64,000 nucleotides of DNA from Scleromatobacter sp038243995 (GCA_038243995.1 JBBRTV010000026.1:21983-85982), one strand, 5' to 3'. Shown: positions 33,796-42,640, numbered from the stretch's first letter. Notes: generated by a model not told the origin, from the sequence alone. A program made the numbers and translations.

Positions 33796-35964
33796 ATGAT
33801 TCGCTTCAACGACGCGCTGGCGCGGCGACGATCTGCCGCTGCGCGCACTGCCGCCGTGCTGGCCGCAGTGGCCCTGTCCGCGTGGACCCCCTTCGCCAGC
33901 GCCGACCCCTCGGTGCCCTGGACGCCCAGCACGACCGGGCGCCACGCCATCGAGCTGCTGGTCGACGAAGCCGGCCTCGACCTGACCATGACCCACTGGC
34001 CCCTGCCGGGAGCCGCCGTGGCGAAGGCGCTCGACGCGCTGCCCGCCGAACTTGCGCCGCCCCTGGTCGCCGCGCGCGACCGGGTACGCGACGAGTTGCG
34101 GCGGCAACAGTCGACGCTGCTGACCGCTACCTTGCGCGGTCGCGCCGATGCGTTGACCGCATTCGGAGACGACGCGACGCCGGGCAGCAGCGTCGAGCTG
34201 CGCAGCGCCCAGATGCAATCGCCCCACCTCGCGATGCAGATCGGCGCGCGCGTCGATCCCGCGGCCGTTCCGGCTGGCTCGGCCAATCGCCTGCGCCTGG
34301 ACGACAGCGCGGTCGCGCTGGAGGCCCTCGGCGTGCAGGCCCAGCTCTGGACGCATCGCAGCTGGTGGGGGCCCGGGTGGCAGAACGCGCTCGCGCTCGG
34401 CAACAATGCGCCTGCCCTCGGCGGCGTGGGCTTGCAGCGCGCATCGGCTTCGACGTCCGAGTCGCCCTGGCTCTCCTGGATGGGACCCTGGAACGCCGAA
34501 ATGTTCATGGGCCGCTCGGAAGGGCGGACAGATCCGGCCTACCCGTTCCTCATCGGGACGCGCCTGACCCTGCGACCGTTCTCGCATCTCGAGATCGGCC
34601 TGCAGCGCATGGCGCAATGGGGCGGCGCGGGGCGCAATGAATCCGTGCGCAGCTTCGTCGACATGTACTTCGGGTTGAACACCAACCCCGACACCGCGAG
34701 CGGCTTGCTGCTCGATCCGGCCAACGAACTGGCGGGCTACGATTTGCGCTTGAGGTGCCCCGACGGCTGGCGCTGCGCTGCCTATGGCCAGGGCATCGGC
34801 GAAGACGAGGCGGGCCACCTGCCGACGAAGTACCTCGAGATGCTGGGCTTCGAATGGTGGACGGCCGAGGGCTCGGACCGCTTCTTCATCGAAGGCGCGC
34901 GCACCGGCTGCCACGATGGCTGGTTCGGCCGCATCATCAAGAATTGCGCCTACCGCAACCATGCTTATCCGGACGGCTACACGAGCGGGGGACGGTGGTT
35001 GGGCGACAGCGCCGGCCCCGATTCGCGCCTGCTGACGTTCGGCTGGCTCAGCGCCGATCTCGACAGTTCGGTTCGGCTGGCCGTCGGCCGCATCGGCTCG
35101 CGCATGGGCGCCTACAGCCCGACGACCGACGATCCCGACCACTCGGGACGCCTGCTGGGCATCTCCGCGCGCCGCTCGTTCCCCTGGGGTCCGACGCGCT
35201 GGACGCCTGAATTCGACTGGAACCGCGTGAGCGCCGTCAACGGCACGCGCTACGACTCGCGCGTCGGACTCGAGATGAGTGTCGACCTCGACGCCATGAC
35301 GCGCGGCGTCCCGTCCCGCCTGGGCGAGGCGCTTTCAACGTCGCGCAGCAGCCTGTCGACCCAGGCGCTGGTCGGCGCCGCGCTGATCGGCGGCGCGGCG
35401 CTGCTGGATCATGCCGGCGACCAATACGCGACGGCGCACGCACACGACACGACGTCCATCGCCATCCGGCATGTCGGCGATGCCCTCCCGTTCGTCGAGT
35501 TCGGCGTCGCCGGCCTGGCCTGGCTGGTCGAGCGCGGCGAACCCGCCGGCGATGTCGCGTTCGCCAGCCTCGAGGCGGGCGTCACCGCGGTGGCGGCGGC
35601 CGAGGCGATCAAGCAGGCGGTCGATCGTTCGCGTCCGCGCGACGGTCACGGCCAGGGCGATTTCGGGCGCGGCAAGCGCTCCGACAGCTCGTTCCCGTCC
35701 ATCCATTCGGTGCTGGCGTGGAGCGTCCTGACGCCGGTCGCCCAGCGCTACGACGCGCCGTGGTTGTACGGCGTGGCGGCGCTCACCAACGCGGGGCGCG
35801 TGATGGGGCGCGCGCACTGGGTGTCCGACACGGTCGCCGGCGCCGTGCTCGGCTACACCATCGGCGATTTTTTCGCCAACCGTGGCGCGACGACCGGCGC
35901 GCTGTCGCAGGCGCGCGTGCTGATCGCGCCGCATGCTCTCGTCGTCTCCCTGCCCTTGCCCTGA
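33796..35964 (+). CDS. Wzi-like outer-membrane barrel fused to a PAP2 phosphatase
   Basis: A 722-residue exported protein. Signal peptide residues 1-36 (AVLAAVALSAWTPFASA). Residues about 45-500 follow the capsule-assembly Wzi/barrel family (RSWWGPGWQNALALGNNAPA, FEWWTAEGSDRFFIEGA, NHAYPDGYTSGGRWLGDSAG). Residues about 515-710 are a PAP2 phosphatase with a complete active site: K606-x6-R613-P614, P634-S-I-H637 (Ile replaces the usual Gly), and R668-x5-H674-x3-D678. PAP2 enzymes remove phosphate from lipid pyrophosphates such as undecaprenyl-PP. The protein may couple surface polysaccharide handling to lipid-carrier recycling (inference). No capsule operon surrounds it. Confidence 0.8.
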   Translation: MIRFNDALARRRSAAARTAAVLAAVALSAWTPFASADPSVPWTPSTTGRHAIELLVDEAGLDLTMTHWPLPGAAVAKALDALPAELAPPLVAARDRVRDELRRQQSTLLTATLRGRADALTAFGDDATPGSSVELRSAQMQSPHLAMQIGARVDPAAVPAGSANRLRLDDSAVALEALGVQAQLWTHRSWWGPGWQNALALGNNAPALGGVGLQRASASTSESPWLSWMGPWNAEMFMGRSEGRTDPAYPFLIGTRLTLRPFSHLEIGLQRMAQWGGAGRNESVRSFVDMYFGLNTNPDTASGLLLDPANELAGYDLRLRCPDGWRCAAYGQGIGEDEAGHLPTKYLEMLGFEWWTAEGSDRFFIEGARTGCHDGWFGRIIKNCAYRNHAYPDGYTSGGRWLGDSAGPDSRLLTFGWLSADLDSSVRLAVGRIGSRMGAYSPTTDDPDHSGRLLGISARRSFPWGPTRWTPEFDWNRVSAVNGTRYDSRVGLEMSVDLDAMTRGVPSRLGEALSTSRSSLSTQALVGAALIGGAALLDHAGDQYATAHAHDTTSIAIRHVGDALPFVEFGVAGLAWLVERGEPAGDVAFASLEAGVTAVAAAEAIKQAVDRSRPRDGHGQGDFGRGKRSDSSFPSIHSVLAWSVLTPVAQRYDAPWLYGVAALTNAGRVMGRAHWVSDTVAGAVLGYTIGDFFANRGATTGALSQARVLIAPHALVVSLPLP

Positions 35965-35985
35965 AGCGCACCGACGCGCGCCGGT

Positions 35986-36393
35986 TCATTGCTTCGGCGC
36001 ACCGCAGCCGATCCCGTCGAACGACCACGACAGCACGCGCTCTTCTCTCAGCACGAAGCGGGTGGTGCAGGTCACGGGCGCTGCGCCAGCCAGCATCGGC
36101 GTGCGCGCCACGACGACCGGAGCGGAATTCGGGCCCGCGGAGACGACGGTGTACCCGGGCGGGCTGTACTGGTTGTCGAAGTCGTGGTGCACCCTGTAGA
36201 CCAGGACGACCCCGCCGGCCGTTGCCTGCTCGAGGACCGGCTTGCCCCACTCGGCGACCAGTGCGGCGCGCGTCGCGCCATTCCAGCGGGCCAGCGACTG
36301 CTCGTAGGCCGCGTCCATCGAACCGCCCGACGCGCACGCCGAAACAAGAGCGGCCGCGAGGGCGCAGGGGATGGCGTGGTGGACTCTGGGCAT
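35986..36393 (-). CDS. Small lipoprotein
   Basis: A 135-residue protein. Signal MPRVHHAIPCALAAALVSAC with a lipobox ending at cysteine 20. The mature part contains LAEWGKP-like ALVAEWGKPVLEQATAGGVV and paired cysteines near the end (PVTCTTRF, GIGCGAPKQ). This layout resembles small outer-membrane lipoproteins of the SmpA/OmlA-like type, but the match is weak. The start is chosen from the lipoprotein signal and GAGGAGA six bases upstream. It is convergent with the Wzi-PAP2 gene (22-base gap) and lies downstream of the GlxA-type regulator on the same strand. Confidence 0.72.
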   Translation of the reverse strand: MPRVHHAIPCALAAALVSACASGGSMDAAYEQSLARWNGATRAALVAEWGKPVLEQATAGGVVLVYRVHHDFDNQYSPPGYTVVSAGPNSAPVVVARTPMLAGAAPVTCTTRFVLREERVLSWSFDGIGCGAPKQ

Positions 36394-36443
36394 GGAAGTC
36401 TCCTCGGCCGCCCGCCGGATGCGGGCGCGGCGCGCTCGCGTGA

Positions 36444-37472
36444 TCATGCGCTCCCCGTGCTGCGAAAGCGATCGCGGAACTCCTGCGGCGCCACGTTCAG
36501 CTGGCGCTGGAACGCCACCCGCATCGCTTCCGGCGACGCGAAGCCGCAGCGCCCGGCTATCCGCGCGATTGCCACGTTGCCATCGGTCAGCAGGCGCCGC
36601 GCCGCGTCGATGCGCAACGCCTGCACGTATCTTGCCGGCGGCAGCCGCATCGCCTCGGCGAAGCGGCGCGCGAAGTTGCGCGGACTCATGGCGAGCCGCT
36701 CCGCCAGCGCCTCGACCGACAGGTCGCGCTCGAGATGGGCCGCCATCCAGCGGGTGAGCGTCGCGAAGCGATCGGGGTCGTCCGCGGCCGCCTCGGCTGC
36801 GAGTTCGGCGCCGAACTGCGACTGTCCGCCCGGACGCTTCAGGAAGACGACCAGTGCGCGCGCGACCTGTAGCGCGACGCCGCGGCCGAGGTCGGACTCG
36901 ACCATCGCCAGCGCCGAGTCGATGCCGGCCGAGATGCCTGCCGACGTGTGGAACTTGCCGTCGGCGACGAAGAGCGCGTCGCGGTCGATCGCCACGCGCG
37001 GGAACTGGGTGGCGAACTCGTCGAAATGGGCCCAATGGGTCGTCGCGCGGCGTCCGTCGAGCAGCCCGGTGGCCGCCAGCGCGTAGGCGCCGGTGCAGAT
37101 CGAGCCGACGCGCGACGCGCGACGGCACAACGCCGCGAGACGCCGCACCAGTGCCGGGTTCGCGGCGAGGGCGCGGGCGCCCGGCCCACCGGACAACAGG
37201 AGGGTGCCGGGCGCGGGGCGGCGCTCGTCCAGTCCCACGGAGGCGACGAGGGGGACGCCGCTGGTCGTCGCGACGAGGCCGGCCGCCGGCGCCGCCAATT
37301 CGATCGCGTAGGGCGGTGGCCGCCCTGTGCGCTCGGCGAGCGCATTGGCGCCGGCGAACACTTCCAGCGGCCCGCTGACGTCGAGCAACTGGGCCGGCGC
37401 GAACGCGACGATCATGACGCGGTGCGGCGCTGGCCGGCGCGGGTCGCGTGCGAGGGGCGTGGGTGGGGTCAT
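36444..37472 (-). CDS. GlxA-type AraC regulator with DJ-1/PfpI domain
   Basis: A 342-residue regulator. Residues about 15-190 form a DJ-1/PfpI-like sensor (LLDVSGPLEVFAGANALAER, SICTGAYALAATGLLDGRRA; the cysteine sits at the nucleophile elbow). Residues about 225-335 form an AraC helix-turn-helix (SVEALAERLAMSPRNFARRF, then IAGRCGFASPEAMRVAFQRQ). The signal is unknown. ATG at 37472 is chosen; the frame extends to a GTG/ATG further upstream in non-conserved sequence. It is divergent from a secreted DJ-1/PfpI protein across about 100 bases. It may regulate that gene, whose product shares the same fold. Confidence 0.88.
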   Translation of the reverse strand: MTPPTPLARDPRRPAPHRVMIVAFAPAQLLDVSGPLEVFAGANALAERTGRPPPYAIELAAPAAGLVATTSGVPLVASVGLDERRPAPGTLLLSGGPGARALAANPALVRRLAALCRRASRVGSICTGAYALAATGLLDGRRATTHWAHFDEFATQFPRVAIDRDALFVADGKFHTSAGISAGIDSALAMVESDLGRGVALQVARALVVFLKRPGGQSQFGAELAAEAAADDPDRFATLTRWMAAHLERDLSVEALAERLAMSPRNFARRFAEAMRLPPARYVQALRIDAARRLLTDGNVAIARIAGRCGFASPEAMRVAFQRQLNVAPQEFRDRFRSTGSA

Positions 37473-37489
37473 TTGGCAGGAAAGCAGGC

Positions 37490-37500
37490 AAGACTGTCTT
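37490..37500. promoter_or_regulatory. Short palindrome in the glxA-like/DJ-1 divergent region
   Basis: AAGACTGTCTT is a perfect 5+1+5 palindrome within the 102-base divergent spacer. It could be an operator for the AraC-type regulator. It is short enough to be chance. Confidence 0.25.
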
Positions 37501-37574
37501 TTGCGCATTGTCGCCCCGGCGAACACTGGGTTGCTCGACGCCTCTTCGCGTCCATCCACTTACCCGGGAATCCC

Positions 37575-38780
37575 ATGCGCCACTCGCTTCGACAATTTCT
37601 TCCGTCCGCTGCCGCCCTGGCCGCCGCACTGTGCGCGTCGGCTATCGCGGCGCAGGCGCCAGCCGCGCCAGGCGCGTCGACCCCCGGGGCTGACGCCGCC
37701 CCTGCGCGTGTCCAGGCGCCGGCGCCGCAGGACGCCGCCGGCGCCAGTGGCCGCATCGAACCCTGGCACCCGCGCTTCGATCGCTCGCGCCCGGTCGTCG
37801 CCGTCGTCGGCCAGAACGCTGGCACCGAGTTGATCGACTACGTCGTGCCCTACGGCGTCCTGGCCGAATCGGGTGCGGCCGAGGTCTTCGCGCTGGCCAC
37901 GGAGCCCGGTGCGCTGCGCCTGCGCCCCGCGCTGCGGATCCTGCCGGCGGCGACGGTCGCGGGATTCGACGAGCGTTTTCCGCAGGGCGCCGACTACGTC
38001 ATCGTGCCCGCGGTGAACGAAGACCGCGTTGCGGATCCCGTGTTGCTCGATTGGCTGCGCGCGCAGGCGGCCAAGGGCGCGACGCTCGTCAGCATCTGCG
38101 ACGGCGCGCTGGTCGTGGCCAACGCCGGACTGCTGCGCGGCCATCGTGCGACCGGGCACTGGGCCACCCAGGCGTTGCGCGAGCGGGAGCATCCCGACAC
38201 CCGATGGATCCGCAACGTGCGCTACGTTGCCGACGGCAACGTCGTCTCGAGCGCCGGCGTGACGGCGGCGATCCCGACGGCGCTCGCGCTCGTCGAGGCG
38301 ATCGCCGGCACCGAGGTCGCGGCAGGGACGGCCGCGCGCCTGGGGGTCGCCGATTGGGGCGCCGCGCACGACAGCGAACAGTTCCACATCGGTGCCGGCA
38401 CAGTGCTCACCTACGCCGGCAACCGCTGGTTCTCGAGCGACGACCGCGTCGCGGTGCAACTTGTCGACGGCATCGACGACATCGCGCTCGCGTTCGCCGT
38501 GGACACCTATGCGCGGACGCTGCGCAGCCCGGTCGTGGTCGAGGCGGCGTCGCCGGAGCCGGTGCGCACGCGTCATGCGCTGGTGCTGTTGCCGCCCGAC
38601 GTCGTGCAAGGCGAGCCCGCATCGGCGCGGCCGGCCCGCCGCATCGCGCTCACGGGCGAAGCGCCGGCGATGCGGGCACTGGATCTCGCGCTCGCCGATA
38701 TCGGGCGGGCTTACGGCGCCGCCACGGAAAGCTTCGTCGCGCTGCAGATCGAATACCCGCCGGCGTATGTCGGCCGATGA
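37575..38780 (+). CDS. Secreted DJ-1/PfpI family protein
   Basis: A 401-residue exported protein. Signal peptide residues 1-26 (AAALAAALCASAIAAQA), then a Pro/Ala linker to about 60. The DJ-1/PfpI domain covers about 70-260, with nucleophile-elbow cysteine C175 in SICDGALVVANAGLL and ATGHWATQAL. The last 140 residues (from about 265) are poorly conserved and include FHIGAGTVLTYAGNRWFSSD. Most DJ-1 family members are cytoplasmic glyoxalases, chaperones or peptidases, so an exported version is less common. ATG at 37575 directly precedes the signal. It is divergent from the GlxA-type regulator. Confidence 0.84.
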   Translation: MRHSLRQFLPSAAALAAALCASAIAAQAPAAPGASTPGADAAPARVQAPAPQDAAGASGRIEPWHPRFDRSRPVVAVVGQNAGTELIDYVVPYGVLAESGAAEVFALATEPGALRLRPALRILPAATVAGFDERFPQGADYVIVPAVNEDRVADPVLLDWLRAQAAKGATLVSICDGALVVANAGLLRGHRATGHWATQALREREHPDTRWIRNVRYVADGNVVSSAGVTAAIPTALALVEAIAGTEVAAGTAARLGVADWGAAHDSEQFHIGAGTVLTYAGNRWFSSDDRVAVQLVDGIDDIALAFAVDTYARTLRSPVVVEAASPEPVRTRHALVLLPPDVVQGEPASARPARRIALTGEAPAMRALDLALADIGRAYGAATESFVALQIEYPPAYVGR

Positions 38781-38781
38781 C

Positions 38782-38803
38782 CGGACCGCATCGGCCCGGT
38801 CCG
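38782..38803. terminator. Hairpin between convergent genes
   Basis: CGGACCG (38782-38788) pairs with CGGTCCG (38797-38803). It lies between the DJ-1 stop and the MATE stop. There is no T tract, so intrinsic termination is uncertain. Confidence 0.35.
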
Positions 38804-38812
38804 CCCCGGAAT

Positions 38813-40183
38813 TCAGGCGATGGCGGGGCTGGCCAGCGCCGTCGGCGGCGCAACGAGCCGGCGATTCATCTGCCAGCGAACCAAGGCGATGCTCACGACG
38901 GCCTGGAAGATGGTCGTGGCCACGGACAGGTGCCATACGGCGGTCAATGAGAAGCCGTCGCGGTGCGACAGGAGCAGTGCCGGCAGCACGAAGGTGACGA
39001 GCCGCGTCGCCGAGCTGGCCAACGCCGGCCAGGTGTTGCCGAGCGCCTGGAAGATTCCCGAGCAGCCGAAGATGATGCCTGCCGCGATGAAGTTCCACGA
39101 GACGATGCGCAGGTAGTCGGTCGCCACGAGTGCGGCCTGCGGGTCGGTCGTGAACCATCCCACCGGGATGGCGGCCCAGGCCTGGCAGACGACGACCATC
39201 GTCGCCATCACGACGGTCTCGAGCAGCAAGGCCTGCTTCAGCGTCTCGCGCACGCGCTCGCCGCGCCCGGCGCCGAAATTCTGCCCCGCCACGGCGGGCA
39301 CCGCGAAGGCGATCGCCATCGCCGGCATGATGATCGCCTGCAGGATGCGCGAGCCGACGCCGAAGCCCGCCTGGGCGGCATCGCCGAAGCCGCGGATGAT
39401 CGTGAAGATCGCGGCGGTCAGCACGAACATCAGGAAGTATTCGCCGCCGGCCGGCAAGCCGATCCGCAGCACTTGTCCGACGATGGACCAGTCGGGCCGC
39501 AATGCGCGCGCGTCGATGGCCATGTAGTGTTCGAGCCGGACGAAGTACACGCCCAGCACGAGGGCGCCGATCGCCACGGCGATCGTGCTCGCCAGCCCGG
39601 CACCGGCGGCGCCGAGCGGATGGTGCGTGCCCCAGCCGGCGATCAGCACCGGCGCGAGCACGATGTTGACGAGCACCGTCAGCATCTGCATCACCATGGC
39701 CGGCTTGACGATGCCGGTGGCGCGCATCGCAGCGACCAGGGCCGACATCGTGAACTGCAGCGCGAGCCCGGGCAGGTACCAATGAAGGTACTCCGTCCCG
39801 GCACGGGCGATCGCCTCGGTGGCGGAGACGCTGCGCATGTAGGCCGCCGCCCCGAGCGTGCCGCCGACCAGCGCCAGCGCCGTGCAGGCCAGGGCCACCA
39901 GCAGCGACTGGTTGAAGACCCGGCCCGCCGCCGCCCTGTCTTGTGCGCCGACCGCGCGCGCCATCAGCGACACGGTGCCGACGCTGAGCATCTGTGTCAG
40001 CGCGAGGACGATCATCACCGAGTTGCCGGCCGCGCTGACGCCGGCCAGCGCGTCGTTCCCGAGCTTGGACACGAAGTACATGTCGACCATGAAGTAGAGG
40101 GTCTGCACCAGCATGCCGATCGTCACGGGAACGGCCATCGCGACGATGTGGCGGCGTATGGAGCCTTGGGTGAGGTCTTTCAT
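38813..40183 (-). CDS. MATE family efflux transporter
   Basis: A 456-residue inner-membrane antiporter of the MATE (NorM/DinF-like) family, with about twelve hydrophobic spans in two pseudo-repeats. N-terminal block MAVPVTIGMLVQTLYFMVDM and FVSKLGNDALAGVSAAG; second-half block LRIGLPAGGEYFLMFVLTAA. It exports cationic drugs or metabolites using Na+ or H+. Start MKDLTQGSIRRHIVAM is typical. A promoter-like sequence overlapping an inverted repeat lies about 75-95 bases upstream, suggesting repression. Confidence 0.9.
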   Translation of the reverse strand: MKDLTQGSIRRHIVAMAVPVTIGMLVQTLYFMVDMYFVSKLGNDALAGVSAAGNSVMIVLALTQMLSVGTVSLMARAVGAQDRAAAGRVFNQSLLVALACTALALVGGTLGAAAYMRSVSATEAIARAGTEYLHWYLPGLALQFTMSALVAAMRATGIVKPAMVMQMLTVLVNIVLAPVLIAGWGTHHPLGAAGAGLASTIAVAIGALVLGVYFVRLEHYMAIDARALRPDWSIVGQVLRIGLPAGGEYFLMFVLTAAIFTIIRGFGDAAQAGFGVGSRILQAIIMPAMAIAFAVPAVAGQNFGAGRGERVRETLKQALLLETVVMATMVVVCQAWAAIPVGWFTTDPQAALVATDYLRIVSWNFIAAGIIFGCSGIFQALGNTWPALASSATRLVTFVLPALLLSHRDGFSLTAVWHLSVATTIFQAVVSIALVRWQMNRRLVAPPTALASPAIA

Positions 40184-40253
40184 GGGACGAATCCGGCAGT
40201 GGCGCGAACGAGCGGAGGAGGCCGTGCGGCCCCGGGGATCGCGATGATAAAGG

Positions 40254-40279
40254 AAAGTTGACTTTGAGCAAACAACTTT
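40254..40279 (-). promoter_or_regulatory. Inverted repeat overlapping the probable MATE promoter
   Basis: AAAGTTG (40254-40260) and CAACTTT (40273-40279) are perfect arms with 12 bases between them. On the minus strand TTGCTC, 16 bases, TATCAT form a plausible -35/-10 overlapping the repeat. The layout suits a MarR- or TetR-type repressor. No such regulator is encoded in the window. The surrounding gap (40184-40504) contains no other gene. Confidence 0.5.
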
Positions 40280-40504
40280 ATCAACGGGCGCAGCTGGAAT
40301 CGGCCCGCCGGGGGCGCGAGGTCATTTGTCACGTGCAGGAGTTACCGATCATGGACGGGATGTCGGCTCCGGCGCACGGCGGTCACATTCGCTTAACCCT
40401 TTTCGGGGAGGTAAAGAGACGCGATCCGTGACGGCCAGGGTCAACTGGCGCCCACAGGGCGGCGTTGTGCACCCATCTCCACCCAAGCCCGAAAGGCTGA
40501 CATC

Positions 40505-40852
40505 ATGAAAAAGACCCTGATTGCCGCTCTGCTGATTTCCGTCGCCGGCTTCGCTTCGGCCCAGGTCAACCCCGCCGCCAGCGGCGTCGCACCGAAGGTC
40601 GCTGCCGACAAGGCCGTGGCCGCGGGGGATCGCGCCGAAGTGCGCACTGACCGCGCCAACCGCCAGGCGGAACGCACCCAGCTGAAGGCCGATCGTGCGG
40701 CGGGCAACACTGCCGCCGTCAAGACCGACATGGCCGCCAAGAAGGCCGACACGGCCGAAATGAAGTCTGACCGCGCCGACGTCGCCGCCGACCAGAAGAC
40801 CACGCGCAAGCAGCGCCTGGCCAACAAGCGTCGCCAGGCCGCCAAGCAGTAA
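40505..40852 (+). CDS. Small periplasmic Ala/Asp/Lys/Arg-rich repeat protein
   Basis: A 115-residue protein with a clear signal peptide (MKKTLIAALLISVAGFASAQ, cleavage near residue 19-20). The mature part is almost entirely Ala, Asp, Lys, Arg, Thr and Glu in a loose repeat such as KADRAA, KTDMAAKKAD, KSDRADVAAD, ending in a basic tail (RKQRLANKRRQ). No tryptophan, tyrosine or cysteine is present, and only one phenylalanine, in the signal. It should be a long charged helix or disordered rod in the periplasm. No family is recognised. A strong terminator follows at 40914-40952, so it is monocistronic and probably well expressed. Confidence 0.75.
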   Translation: MKKTLIAALLISVAGFASAQVNPAASGVAPKVAADKAVAAGDRAEVRTDRANRQAERTQLKADRAAGNTAAVKTDMAAKKADTAEMKSDRADVAADQKTTRKQRLANKRRQAAKQ

Positions 40853-40913
40853 GGCCTCCTCGCTGCGTCAGCCCGCTGCCTGAGCGGGCCCGGCGCAACA
40901 GCCTGAGCCAATG

Positions 40914-40952
40914 AAAACGGCGAGCAGACCCCGGTCCGCTCGCCGTTTTTTT
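40914..40952 (+). terminator. Strong Rho-independent terminator after the small periplasmic protein
   Basis: AAAACGGCGAGC (40914-40925) pairs perfectly over 12 bases with GCTCGCCGTTTT (40938-40949), followed by more T's. It is the strongest terminator in the window. Confidence 0.92.
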
Positions 40953-41113
40953 GCATTTCCAGGCCCGCCGCCCCCCGCCCGAGCACCTTCAGCCGGCTCC
41001 AGGCCCATCCGGGAAGAGGGAAGCTAGGGTCACACCCGAGTCGAACCGGAGCCCCGCGGGGGCAGCGACCGCGGGGAGCGTGGGGCCGTCATCCACGGAG
41101 CGTGGGGGCCTCT

Positions 41114-42640
41114 CTAGATGAAGCCCAGGTTCCAGGCCGGCTGGCTCCAGCTCGAGAGGTTGGGCAGCACCGCCGTGAGGTCGGGGCCCGACAGTCCCAT
41201 CCACGCTCCCAGCGTCGCTGCGTACTGCTCGACCGAAATGGCGGGCAGCAGCGAGCCGTCGTCGAGCTGGTCGGCGCTGGTGAAGCCGTTCATGGCATCG
41301 GTGAGTCCGTAGGCGGGGAACGCGCCGTAGACGTCGCCGCCCTTGACCGCGCCGCCCATCACGAAGTGGTGGCCGCCCCAACCGTGGTCGGTGCCGTCGC
41401 CGTTGCTGGCGAACGCGCGACCGAAGTCGCTTGCGGTGAACGTCGTCACGGACTGGTCGACACCCATGGAGCGCGTGACCTGGTCCCAGTAGCCCAGTGC
41501 CTGGGCCAGTTGCGCCATCAGGTCCGCATGGCGCTCGTTCTGGCTCGAGTGCGTATCGAAGCCCTCCACGCCGATGAAGAACACCTGGCGGCCCATGCCC
41601 AGCGACGAGTGCGCGGCGATCATGCGCGCGACGACTTGAAGCTGTTGCGTGATCGGATTGAGAGTCGCGGCGCCGGTGTCGACGTTCTTGTAGGTCAGGA
41701 GCGGGTCGATCGCCCCGACGGCCACGCCAGCGGTGCCCCAGGGGCCCGCCCCGGCGGCCGGCATCGCGGGGGCCAGCAGGGCCTCGGCATCGATAGAACG
41801 GCCGACGACGGCCGCATGATCCTGTTCGAAGTACTGCGCCTCGCGCGTGCTGCGCGCCATCGCGACCAGGGCCTGCTGCGCCACCGCCGAACTGAACAGC
41901 GTGCCGTCCGGGCTGCCGAGGTGGATCGCACCGCCCAGGCCGAGCGAGTACGGCCGTACCGTGTTGCCCGCGAGCCAGACGGCGTTGCTGCCGGTGGAGA
42001 TCGAGGTGAACAGGCCATGCGCATTGGCGGCCGCCAGGCGGTCGACCATCGCACCGCCCCAGCCCACGGTCGACCCCTCGGCATGCATCGACTGCCACAC
42101 CGACTCCTGGTCGTTGTGCGAGAAGAGCTTGGGCGGCAGCGTCGCCGTGTTGGCGATCACGTCGGCCTTCGTGGTCGGCTTCATGAGCGGGCCGACGTTC
42201 GCGACGACGGCCACGCGGCCGGCGGCGAACAGGTCGCGCACCGTGGCGAGCTGCGGATGCAGCGCGAAAGTGCGGCCCTGGGGCGTGCGGGGCGTGATCG
42301 GCAACACGCCGCCCAGGCCCGCGTTGTAGCTCGCCGTGCCCTTGACGGCGACGGTTCCCGGCGCGGCGAGCGCGACGTGATTGGTGTCGGCGTTGCGGGC
42401 GGCGAGGTAGGCCGCCCACGAGGCCGGATCCGTGGCGAGCACGGTGTTGTAGGCATCGTTGCCGCCGTACAGGTAGAGGCAGACCAGTGCCTTGTAGCCG
42501 GTCGTCGTGGTGGCGTGCGCCGGTGCGAGCGCGGCCAGGTTCATCAGCCACGGGGCGGCTGCGCCGGTGGCGCCGACCGCGCCGAGGCGCTTGAGCAACT
42601 GGCGACGGGAGAGGGGGGAGGTCGTCATCGCGGAAGTCAT
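41114..42640 (-). CDS. DUF1501 family Tat-exported protein
   Basis: A 508-residue protein. It has a twin-arginine signal (LSRRQLLKRLGAVGATGAAA, then NLAALAPAHA). The DUF1501 body includes YKALVCLYLYGGNDAYN, FFIGVEGFDTHSSQNERHAD, FTASDFGRAFASNGDGTDHG and GWGGHHFVMGGAV, typical of this sulfatase-like, uncharacterised family. Tat export suggests folding with a cofactor in the cytoplasm. The start codon overlaps the DUF1800 stop by four bases (ATGA), so translation is coupled. The two families are commonly adjacent in bacteria; the joint function is unknown. Confidence 0.9.
   Translation of the reverse strand: MTSAMTTSPLSRRQLLKRLGAVGATGAAAPWLMNLAALAPAHATTTTGYKALVCLYLYGGNDAYNTVLATDPASWAAYLAARNADTNHVALAAPGTVAVKGTASYNAGLGGVLPITPRTPQGRTFALHPQLATVRDLFAAGRVAVVANVGPLMKPTTKADVIANTATLPPKLFSHNDQESVWQSMHAEGSTVGWGGAMVDRLAAANAHGLFTSISTGSNAVWLAGNTVRPYSLGLGGAIHLGSPDGTLFSSAVAQQALVAMARSTREAQYFEQDHAAVVGRSIDAEALLAPAMPAAGAGPWGTAGVAVGAIDPLLTYKNVDTGAATLNPITQQLQVVARMIAAHSSLGMGRQVFFIGVEGFDTHSSQNERHADLMAQLAQALGYWDQVTRSMGVDQSVTTFTASDFGRAFASNGDGTDHGWGGHHFVMGGAVKGGDVYGAFPAYGLTDAMNGFTSADQLDDGSLLPAISVEQYAATLGAWMGLSGPDLTAVLPNLSSWSQPAWNLGFI

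Noticed and set aside
33651..34508. Upstream extension of the DUF2236 protein on the minus strand
   Set aside because: It overlaps the Wzi-PAP2 gene antisense and is Ser/Arg-rich with no conservation; the family N-terminus begins at 33650.
40326..40508. 60-codon plus-strand frame before the small periplasmic protein
   Set aside because: No ribosome binding site, no signal or domain, and it runs into the start region of the real gene in another frame.
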